Shown one piece after another: positions 57,727 through 64,000 of a DNA stretch of 64,000 bases (position 1 is the stretch's first letter; each line of letters starts with the position of its first letter). Source of the DNA: Xylanibacter ruminicola Ga6B6. Its GTDB lineage: Bacteria; Bacteroidota; Bacteroidia; Bacteroidales; Bacteroidaceae. The DNA is taken from contig NZ_JHXD01000004.1 in NCBI RefSeq assembly GCF_000687715.1, positions 62,001 to 126,000 of the forward strand, in the 5' to 3' direction. Under the pieces are notes generated by a model. That model worked only from the letters and a program-made list of their open reading frames with translations. It searched no databases and had not been told where the DNA came from. A program made the translations under genes and the position numbers.

Positions 57727-59073
57727 ATGGTGACATTCTTGGTTATTTTACAACTGTTTATCGTATTGGCCCTTATATTTATCGGCGCCAGGGTTGGTGG
57801 TATCGGACTGGGCATCTACGGTATGGTGGGTGTGTTCATACTCGTGTTTATCTTCGGCATGCATCCCGGCAAGGTGCCCATTGATGTGATGCTGATCATA
57901 GCATCGGTAATTACGGCTACGGCGGCGCTGCAGGCTGCTGGTGGCTTGGATTACCTGGTAGGATTGGCAGCCAGGTTCCTGCGTAAGCACCCTACACACA
58001 TTACTTATTATGGTCCGCTCACCACCTGGTTGTTCTGCTTGGTAGCAGGCACAGCCCATACCTCTTACTCGCTGCTGCCTATTATCTCGGAGATTGCCAA
58101 GAATTCTAAGATACGTCCGGAGCGCCCCATGACGGTGGCCACCATCGCGGCCTCGTTAGGTATCACAGGTTCGCCCATGTCGGCGGCTACGGCTGCTGTG
58201 ATTAGTACCGATTTGCTTGGCGGACAGGGCATAGAACAGAAGGATATTCTGCTGGTGTGTATCCCAGCCTCGCTGATAGCCATCCTGGTGGCTTCGTTTG
58301 TGCAGAACCGTGTGGGCAAGGAACTTGAAGATGATCCCGAATACCAGCGCCGTGTACGTGAAGGACTGATTGACCCGGAAGCCGAAGCCATGGCGATGGC
58401 ACAGATGGAGCAGAGTCCCAATCCACGTGCCAAGTGGAGTGTGCTGGCATTCCTGTTGGGCGTTGTGCTAGTGATTGTTTTTGGTAGCGCCCCTTCGCTG
58501 CGCCCATCGTTCGAGGTTGACGGCGTGGTTACCCAGCTATCGATGCCTGAGACCATCGAGATACTGATGATGTCGATGGCAGCAGTGATTCTGCTGGTTG
58601 GTAAGGCCAGTGTGAAGCAGGCTGTGAGCGGCAATATATTCAGTGCAGGTATGAATGCCATGATAGCCATCTTTGGTATTGCCTGGATGGGCGACACCTT
58701 CTTTAATGGCAACCTGGAGTTCTTTAAGAGCCACATAGCCGACGTGGTAACACAGTATCCGTACCTGTTCAGCGTGGCCCTGTTTATCATGAGTATCATG
58801 CTGTTCTCGCAGGCAGCCACGGTACGCACGCTCTTCCCGCTGGGTATTGGCTTGGGCATTCCGCCATTGGCACTCGTGGCTATGTTCCCCGCTGTCAACG
58901 GCTACTTTTTCTTCCCCAACTATCCTACCGAGGTGGCAGCCATCAACTTTGATACCACGGGTACTACCCGTATCGGCAAGTACGTGCTTAACCACTCGTT
59001 CCAGCTTTCGGGCTTTATCACCACTTTTGTGAGCATTGGCGTAGGCTATCTTATTATAACATTCCTATATTAA
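57727..59073 (+). CDS. dcuB: Anaerobic C4-dicarboxylate carrier DcuA/DcuB family
   Basis: This 448-residue inner-membrane antiporter has about 11-12 transmembrane segments. Family parts are LALIFIGARVGGIGLGIYGM at the N-terminus, VAGTAHTSYSLLPIISEIAK, ASLGITGSPMSAATAAVIS and VNGYFFFPNYPTEVAAINFD near the C-terminus. It exchanges succinate for fumarate, malate or aspartate during fumarate respiration. It is a single gene with a good promoter, inserted between the two halves of the HU/VapE module. Confidence 0.95.
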   Translation: MVTFLVILQLFIVLALIFIGARVGGIGLGIYGMVGVFILVFIFGMHPGKVPIDVMLIIASVITATAALQAAGGLDYLVGLAARFLRKHPTHITYYGPLTTWLFCLVAGTAHTSYSLLPIISEIAKNSKIRPERPMTVATIAASLGITGSPMSAATAAVISTDLLGGQGIEQKDILLVCIPASLIAILVASFVQNRVGKELEDDPEYQRRVREGLIDPEAEAMAMAQMEQSPNPRAKWSVLAFLLGVVLVIVFGSAPSLRPSFEVDGVVTQLSMPETIEILMMSMAAVILLVGKASVKQAVSGNIFSAGMNAMIAIFGIAWMGDTFFNGNLEFFKSHIADVVTQYPYLFSVALFIMSIMLFSQAATVRTLFPLGIGLGIPPLALVAMFPAVNGYFFFPNYPTEVAAINFDTTGTTRIGKYVLNHSFQLSGFITTFVSIGVGYLIITFLY

Positions 59074-59123
59074 ACTTACTAAAGTTTCGCAAGTGATGGC
59101 GCACCTGCATAATCGAAGTCATG

Positions 59124-59990
59124 CTATCGCGTCAGCCTGATTTCCTCGTGGTAGAAATAGTTGACCACGACGGGATGGCCATACTCTGAGCGACCATAGG
59201 GCAGGTCGTTGATGACGTAGGGCATCTGGTGCTCCTTCGTGTAGGCTTCCACCTGCAGGGCGAGCGTCTGCCAGTAGTCACGGCGCTTGTACTTGTAGAT
59301 GTCGTCGTAGAGCGGTAGCAGGTCGGGATGCTCTTCGCGGATGTACTGCATGATGGTGGGCTTGAACTGTCCGCGAAGGTTCAGGTTCTCCAGCCATACA
59401 AGGTCAGAATAATCCTTAACACGCTCGATGATGGCAAAGACATCGGTAATGCCTGGGAAGATGGGTGACACGAAGCAGACGGTGCGGATGCCCGACTCAT
59501 AGACCTGCTTCATTGCAGCCAGTCGTCGCTCGATGCTGGGCGCATCGTCCATCGCTTCCTTGAACTGCTCGTCGAGGGTGTTTACAGACCACGATACCGT
59601 GACGCGCTTGAACGTTTTCAGCAGGTCGAGGTCACGCAACACGAGGTCGCTCTTCGTGGTGACGATAATCTCGCAGTCGGCACCCTGTAGCTGTTCCAGC
59701 AGTGCACGGGTACGCTTGTATTCAGCCTCCTGCTCGTTGTAGCCGTCTGTCACCGAACCGATGACGATGCGCTCGCCGTCGTACTTGTGCGGATTGGTTA
59801 TGGCAGGCCAGTACTTCACGTCGAGGAAAGTCCCCCACGGCTCGGTATGACCTGTGAAGCGCTTCATAAAAGAGGCGTAACAGTACTTGCAGGCATGGGT
59901 ACAGCCCACGTACGGATTGACGGAATAACCGCCCACAGGCAGCGATGACTTTGTCATCACCGACTGCACTTGTTTGTCATTTATAATCAT
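59124..59990 (-). CDS. Radical SAM protein, SplB/Rv2578c-type
   Basis: This 288-residue protein has the cluster motif CTHACKYCYASFM near residues 29-41, then IVIGSVTDGYNEQEAEYKRT, IIVTTKSDLVLRDLDLLKTF and TVSWSVNTLDEQFKEAMDDA. This pattern belongs to the radical SAM group related to spore photoproduct lyase and the Rv2578c family, whose substrates are mostly unknown. It overlaps the end of the upstream MBL-fold gene by 14 bp, so the two are co-expressed. Confidence 0.9.
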   Translation of the reverse strand: MIINDKQVQSVMTKSSLPVGGYSVNPYVGCTHACKYCYASFMKRFTGHTEPWGTFLDVKYWPAITNPHKYDGERIVIGSVTDGYNEQEAEYKRTRALLEQLQGADCEIIVTTKSDLVLRDLDLLKTFKRVTVSWSVNTLDEQFKEAMDDAPSIERRLAAMKQVYESGIRTVCFVSPIFPGITDVFAIIERVKDYSDLVWLENLNLRGQFKPTIMQYIREEHPDLLPLYDDIYKYKRRDYWQTLALQVEAYTKEHQMPYVINDLPYGRSEYGHPVVVNYFYHEEIRLTR

Positions 59991-60783
59991 AACCCTGTTG
60001 TTTTAATACTTCCTTAAATTCCTGTGGCAACACGCTCTCACCGTCCTCGGGAATGTGGACGCGCCCAGCCACTCCATGCTCCCTGGCAGCCTGAAGGAGT
60101 GCGGCACGGGTAACGTGATTGTGGTTCACGCCCTCCAGGTGGGTGGCCACGAAGGTGGCCTTCGGTGCGTAGTCCATCGTCTTCAGCACATCGGGAATGT
60201 GCATGATGACATGCCCTCCCACATGAAACTTGTTGCCGCCAGCATTGACTATCACCACATCGGGCTGCCAGCGGTCAAGGTTGCGACGCACACCACTATA
60301 CCAGATGGTGTCGCCAGCCAGATAGGTCGTAGGCTCCGCAGGGTGCTGGAACACATAGCCGCAGGTGTGGCCGGCCTTCGGCAGCATCCACCAGTGGCCG
60401 TGATGGCTCTCAGCCTTCGACAGACGAACATCGCCCAGCTGCATCTCGCCCTCAATCACTTTCACCTGCTTGAACCCATGCGACACGACCACCTCACGGT
60501 CCAGCTCGTCCTGCACGACGATGAGCATTTCCTTCGGCAGCTGCTCATAAGCGGCATCGTCTATGTGGTCAGTGTGCAGATGGGTCAGCAACACGCAGTC
60601 CACATCCCTTAATAGTTCGTCCACCGTCATCGGCAGGTCGTGAATCGGGTTGCGCAATTCCTGATGGTGCGAGAACGGGAACGGAGGCATACAGCCCTTT
60701 TCGCCCAGCATGGGGTCTATCAGCATCACCTTACCGGCATACTCAATCTTAATCGTAGCGTTTCTAATCTGTTGAATCTTCAT
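59977..60783 (-). CDS. MBL-fold metal-dependent hydrolase (UlaG/YtkL-like)
   Basis: This 268-residue enzyme starts at MKIQQIRNATIKIEYAGKVM; the frame extends to 60816 but the ATG at 60781-60783 starts the domain. Zinc ligands are seen in VLLTHLHTDHIDDAAY (HxHxDH), and later YLAGDTIWYSGV and ATHLEGVNHNHVTRAALLQA. The family includes the L-ascorbate-6-phosphate lactonase UlaG. The -7 box is TACCTTTG on the minus strand (60814-60821). The gene is divergent from an AraC regulator that probably controls it. Confidence 0.88.
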   Translation of the reverse strand: MKIQQIRNATIKIEYAGKVMLIDPMLGEKGCMPPFPFSHHQELRNPIHDLPMTVDELLRDVDCVLLTHLHTDHIDDAAYEQLPKEMLIVVQDELDREVVVSHGFKQVKVIEGEMQLGDVRLSKAESHHGHWWMLPKAGHTCGYVFQHPAEPTTYLAGDTIWYSGVRRNLDRWQPDVVIVNAGGNKFHVGGHVIMHIPDVLKTMDYAPKATFVATHLEGVNHNHVTRAALLQAAREHGVAGRVHIPEDGESVLPQEFKEVLKQQGYDYK

Positions 60784-60813
60784 GTTCTTTTCTGTTTTTT
60801 TGATTTCTGGGTG

Positions 60814-60902
60814 CAAAGGTACGGCGAAATGTTAAAGATGTCTATACCAGAACAACATGTTGTTATGCCATTTTGATAAATCACGCTTTTTTCGTACCTT
60901 CG
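60814..60902. promoter_or_regulatory. Divergent promoter region, MBL-fold hydrolase (-) and AraC (+)
   Basis: TACCTTTG on the minus strand (60814-60821) and TACCTTCG on the plus strand (60895-60902, one mismatch to TAnnTTTG). The 142-bp gap between the two starts is room for the regulator's own binding sites. Confidence 0.6.
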
Positions 60903-60925
60903 CAGCCGAAATCATATAAAGAGGT

Positions 60926-61819
60926 ATGGCAAAAACAACATACAGGCTCGTAGAGGTGCCTTTCAGCAAGACGGAATGTGGTGTAGATTTCTTTATCAAC
61001 ACCGCCCATGGCAGTGAGCGGAGGGGCGTGCTGACGGAATACCCCGTGTTCAAGACCGATTTTTTCGAGATGTTCTTCTTCCGTAAGGCCAATGGCTATC
61101 TGTTGCTGGGCTACCAGAAGATAGAACTGCGCGATGGCATGGTGCTCATCCTGAAGCCCCACCAGCAGCAGGAATGGCACATTGACGAAGATGCCCTCGA
61201 CTACGATTTCCTTATCTTCCGCAACGACTTCATGCGTACGTTTATTGCCGACAAGTTCTTTGTCTATCGCCTGCAGTACTGCCAGCAGACCGACACGCCA
61301 CCATACTTCATGGCAACAGCCGACGAACTGGCGGAATACGAACGGCTGCTGAAGAAAATCCGCAGCGAACTGCGCCAGCCTGTAGCCGACAGCTACCATA
61401 TCATCGTCACCGTGCTCTACTATCTGCTGGCCGTCTTGAACCGACGCTATACCGAGACATATAGTCTGCCCTTTGAACTGCCGAAGAACCACTACGCTTT
61501 CCTGTTTGTGGAGCTGATGGAGCAGCACATCCGCGACCTGCAGCGTGTGCAGGAATATGCCGACCTGATGCACGTCAGCCGGGTGACGCTTAACCAGAGC
61601 GTCATGGCGCAATATGGTGTTCCAGCCACCGTCCTGCTGAAGCAACGCCTGCTGGCCGAAATCAAGAACGGACTGTTGTTCAGCCACAAGACGGTCAGCG
61701 AGATTGCCTACGACTTCCACTTCTCAGAGCCTTCACATCTGATGCGGTTCTTCAAGAAAGCCACAGGCAAGACGTGTACACAATTCCAGCAAGAATACGA
61801 GAATGGAACGTTTGAATAA
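60926..61819 (+). CDS. AraC-family transcriptional regulator
   Basis: This 297-residue regulator has an N-terminal cupin-like domain (LRDGMVLILKPHQQQEWHID) and a C-terminal AraC DNA-binding domain (MHVSRVTLNQSVMAQYGVPA, SEIAYDFHFSEPSHLMRFFK, KATGKTCTQFQQEY). It is divergent from the UlaG-like / radical SAM operon and is convergent with the DUF4248 gene. Confidence 0.92.
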   Translation: MAKTTYRLVEVPFSKTECGVDFFINTAHGSERRGVLTEYPVFKTDFFEMFFFRKANGYLLLGYQKIELRDGMVLILKPHQQQEWHIDEDALDYDFLIFRNDFMRTFIADKFFVYRLQYCQQTDTPPYFMATADELAEYERLLKKIRSELRQPVADSYHIIVTVLYYLLAVLNRRYTETYSLPFELPKNHYAFLFVELMEQHIRDLQRVQEYADLMHVSRVTLNQSVMAQYGVPATVLLKQRLLAEIKNGLLFSHKTVSEIAYDFHFSEPSHLMRFFKKATGKTCTQFQQEYENGTFE

Positions 61820-61848
61820 CTCTTTTATGATGCATCGCCCCCACCCCG

Positions 61849-62064
61849 TTAGTCAATACACAGCCAGTACTTGATGCGCTCCACCATCTGGGCGGTGAAG
61901 CCCGAATCGCCCGAATGGTAGTGCAGCCGTTGCAGATCGCGCAACAAGTCGGGGCACCCGTTAACTTCACGCCACAGCTTGTGCAATCGGCTCTCAGGTT
62001 TAATGTTACCAGCATAAAGCGCATCCGCCAGTTCCTGCTTAGAATAGTCTTTTACTTCTAACAT
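61849..62064 (-). CDS. DUF4248-like small protein
   Basis: This 71-residue protein runs from the ATG at 62062-62064. It begins MLEVKDYSKQELADALYAGN, followed by RLHKLWREVNGCPDLLRDLQ and MVERIKYWLCID. It fits the small DUF4248 family that lies beside VapE and HU genes in Bacteroidales and probably has a winged-helix-like fold. It lies downstream of VapE, across a large inverted repeat. Confidence 0.75.
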   Translation of the reverse strand: MLEVKDYSKQELADALYAGNIKPESRLHKLWREVNGCPDLLRDLQRLHYHSGDSGFTAQMVERIKYWLCID

Positions 62065-62092
62065 AATCAATTCAATTTTTAATTTTTCTCCT

Positions 62093-62142
62093 GCGTACGT
62101 GCAGGAAGTATTTTTTCGATTTTAAAGTTCCTGCACGTACGC
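62093..62142. repeat. 15-bp perfect inverted repeat between vapE and the DUF4248 gene
   Basis: GCGTACGTGCAGGAA (62093-62107) and TTCCTGCACGTACGC (62128-62142) flank a 20-nt AT-rich loop. CT- and GA-rich bases extend the arms imperfectly. Each arm itself contains the palindrome CGTACG. There is no T-tract suitable for a simple terminator on the minus strand; AT-rich sequence follows. Confidence 0.9.
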
Positions 62143-62159
62143 GAGGAAAGTTTAAAATA

Positions 62160-63935
62160 TCACTGCTTCGGTGCTTCGCCTTCAACAGCAGTACCCATAC
62201 GATTGCTTTTATTATACTTCTTTTCCATGTCGTTATAGCGGTACACCCAGTAGCCACGCTTCCTGTTATGCTGTGTGCGCTCAAAGCCCAATTTAGCCAT
62301 AGCCGGACCGATATTCTCTATCTTGAGTTTAAGCGTAGGGTTCCAACTGATAGTCTGGAAAATGATGGTACGAGTCACAAACTCAACTGCATCGCCGGGT
62401 TTGGGGAGTCGGAAATTTTCCTCAATCATTTCAAGCTCAGGCATCGCACTCTCAAACGCTTCGTTGTGCTCCGAGAGCTGATCCATCTCGTTCGACTTCA
62501 CCCAGTGACAGAAGCCCTGCTTATACAGAGCATAAGCCTCGGCAAATACACCCTCGTAGTCGATAGGATTGTTACGAGGATTATTGATGGCCTCCACTTC
62601 GAAAGGCATCCAGCGACGGTTACCGGTATTATCCGTTAAGAACTGTACATTATTGCCCGTAGCACAAAACGAGGCAATATGCTTGCGATGCTCGTGATAA
62701 TGGGCATAGGCAGCACGCTCGTCGATGCTCTGCATGGTAACAGCAGCTTTCAGCTGGTTCAGCTCAGCTGGGCGCATGGTGTCAAGCTCCTCGTAACACA
62801 CCAGACCATACTGTGCCAATGTCAAAAGGTCATCTCTCGACATACGGTTGGCATTCGTCTTGGTGTAAAAATAATTACGCAGTTCTGGTGGAAGCAGATA
62901 TTGAAACCAGGTTGTTTTGTAAATACCCTGATCGCCTATCAGCACAAGTATCTCGTGGTTCACCTCGTTAGGGTCAACCCAACCAGCCACCATGCCCACC
63001 AGCCACTTTCGCAGGTATTCATAAAACAGCTTACGCTGCTCTTCACCTCCCTTTACCATCACGCTCAGCGACAGCACCAGAATATTGTTACCCCCATCCC
63101 ATGGCGGTAAATTTTCGAGATAGCTGGTAAACGGATTAAAATCAGGCACATAGTCCGATTCAATCACACGATATATATCCTGCACACGCACAGGTTTATC
63201 GTCCGACATTTGGGCCCATAGCGAGTTTACTACACGGTCGTCGATAGGACGCCAATCCATGTAGCTATCAGGCTTACGGAACTCCACACGCGATATAATC
63301 ACATTACGCCGCAGCATCACGTGGTTATCCAGAAACACGCGTATTTCCTGCACACTGGCATATAATTCTTTCCAGTTAGGTTTACGTTCCTTGGGTTGGC
63401 CACGCGGTTTGCGCCCCTCGATTTTTGCCGCATTAGCCTCTTTTATCTCCCACACATAAAACGGCTCGGCATAGGTTTGATAATACACCTCGGCATCGTG
63501 AACCAGCTGCACCATACGCCCCTTACCCATACGGTTGGAGTTCTGACCCATCAGCTGGTCGTAATAATCACATCCAAAGTCGTACGCCTTGGCATAAAAC
63601 AGCTTTTGTTGTCGTAACTCGTAAGTTTTATCAAGCTCGTAACTGAACACGATGTGTAGCACATTTGTGGTACCAAACAGCAATAGCGTGTGCGGGTCGG
63701 CTCGTGCCTCCTCACGGAGCTCCGCCACACTATTGCCATCAGTACCATGATAGCTAACCACCGATAGCCCCGTAAAACTCGTAATATCCTTCGGTCGGTA
63801 GCCACCCTCTAAAATAGCCGATACCGAGCATACCGGCATTACCAGACTACCAGTACGAATTAACTCTACTACCTGTTCAAGCGATACGCATTGCGGTTGT
63901 GAATCCTTGCTGTGTTGTAATAATGAAACTTTCAT
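62160..63935 (-). CDS. VapE/VirE-family ATPase with degenerate BT4734-like N-domain
   Basis: This 591-residue protein has a C-terminal VirE/VapE P-loop ATPase domain. Walker A GDQGIYKT is at residues 334-341, a Walker-B-like LVCYEELD at 378-385 and a sensor region SFCATGNNVQFL follows. The N-terminal third (VELIRTGSLVMPVCSVSAIL, TGLSVVSYHGTDGNSVAELR, PHTLLLFGTTNVLHIVFSYE) corresponds to the BT4734-like (primase-polymerase-related) domain. The expected acidic pair in the LDFD-type motif is replaced by VSYH. It is probably a helicase-like remnant or repurposed replication protein of a mobile element. Confidence 0.88.
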   Translation of the reverse strand: MKVSLLQHSKDSQPQCVSLEQVVELIRTGSLVMPVCSVSAILEGGYRPKDITSFTGLSVVSYHGTDGNSVAELREEARADPHTLLLFGTTNVLHIVFSYELDKTYELRQQKLFYAKAYDFGCDYYDQLMGQNSNRMGKGRMVQLVHDAEVYYQTYAEPFYVWEIKEANAAKIEGRKPRGQPKERKPNWKELYASVQEIRVFLDNHVMLRRNVIISRVEFRKPDSYMDWRPIDDRVVNSLWAQMSDDKPVRVQDIYRVIESDYVPDFNPFTSYLENLPPWDGGNNILVLSLSVMVKGGEEQRKLFYEYLRKWLVGMVAGWVDPNEVNHEILVLIGDQGIYKTTWFQYLLPPELRNYFYTKTNANRMSRDDLLTLAQYGLVCYEELDTMRPAELNQLKAAVTMQSIDERAAYAHYHEHRKHIASFCATGNNVQFLTDNTGNRRWMPFEVEAINNPRNNPIDYEGVFAEAYALYKQGFCHWVKSNEMDQLSEHNEAFESAMPELEMIEENFRLPKPGDAVEFVTRTIIFQTISWNPTLKLKIENIGPAMAKLGFERTQHNRKRGYWVYRYNDMEKKYNKSNRMGTAVEGEAPKQ

Positions 63936-64000
63936 CTTTCTTAGTTAGATTTCTTTCTTTTCTAAATTGATTAATTTGCCCATAAATACCATGACGTATG
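63936..64000. other. Right edge, no recognised feature
   Basis: This is AT-rich sequence upstream of the VapE gene; no clear -7 box or gene was found in the 65 bp available. Confidence 0.4.

Noticed and set aside
58065..58898. 277-codon open frame on the minus strand
   Set aside because: It is antisense to the DcuB carrier, which has unmistakable family motifs.
60881..61720. 279-codon open frame on the minus strand
   Set aside because: It is antisense to the AraC regulator with clear helix-turn-helix motifs.

Overview
The window is a piece of a Bacteroidota chromosome, most likely a Prevotella/Segatella-like member of the Bacteroidales. The evidence is the repeated use of the phylum promoter signature (a -7 box TAnnTTTG) upstream of genes, AT-rich leaders without Shine-Dalgarno sequences, a SusC/SusD pair, many TonB-dependent receptors, and the Bacteroidetes-type HU / smalltalk / amidase / DUF4248 / VapE gene set. 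No rRNA, tRNA, CRISPR array or insertion sequence was recognised.

Positions 1-19.6 kb hold an almost complete anaerobic cobalamin locus. A minus-strand operon starts behind a cobalamin riboswitch (about 8845-9012). It encodes a BtuB-like receptor, an exported CbiK-type chelatase lipoprotein, a second BtuB-like receptor, a CobJ-CobH (CbiH-CbiC) fusion, cobyric acid synthase and CbiB, which runs off the left edge. A divergent plus-strand operon encodes CbiA and three two-domain fusions: CbiE-CbiT, CbiG-CbiF and CbiJ-CbiD. It collides tail to tail, with a 77-bp overlap, with a BtuF-BtuC pair that has no ATPase gene next to it. CobS, CobU and CobT follow on the plus strand and complete lower-ligand assembly. 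CbiL, CobD and the adenosyltransferase are not in the window.

Positions 19.6-34.4 kb hold a tricorn-like protease, a secreted cyclophilin, and two divergent redox units: erythrin plus radical SAM on the plus strand, DoxX plus a flavin-reductase lipoprotein on the minus strand. Their promoters are near copies of each other and carry paired palindromic operators. Then come a YbjQ-like protein, a retropepsin-like protease with a PDZ domain, enolase, an iron-sulfur flavoprotein, and a His-rich ZnuD-like receptor with a small Cys/His-rich membrane protein.

Positions 34.4-53.6 kb start with a small polysaccharide utilisation locus (SusC, SusD, GH2). After it come a cysteine desulfidase-like protein, an operon of cyclophilin-like lipoprotein, dienelactone-hydrolase-like lipoprotein, AraC and Fe-alcohol dehydrogenase, a metallo-beta-lactamase-fold gene that seems to have lost its stop codon, hexapeptide acetyltransferases, and a GNAT / cation-efflux / beta-galactosidase operon.

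Positions 53.6-64 kb hold a DUF3943 outer-membrane protein with surface repeats and the two halves of the HU / smalltalk / amidase and DUF4248 / VapE module. The halves are separated by about 4.5 kb of metabolic genes (DcuB, radical SAM, UlaG-like hydrolase, AraC). Four near-identical hairpins (arm AAATCCCAARGCA) lie between same-strand genes. Three of them are fused directly to the next promoter, making compact terminator-promoter cassettes.
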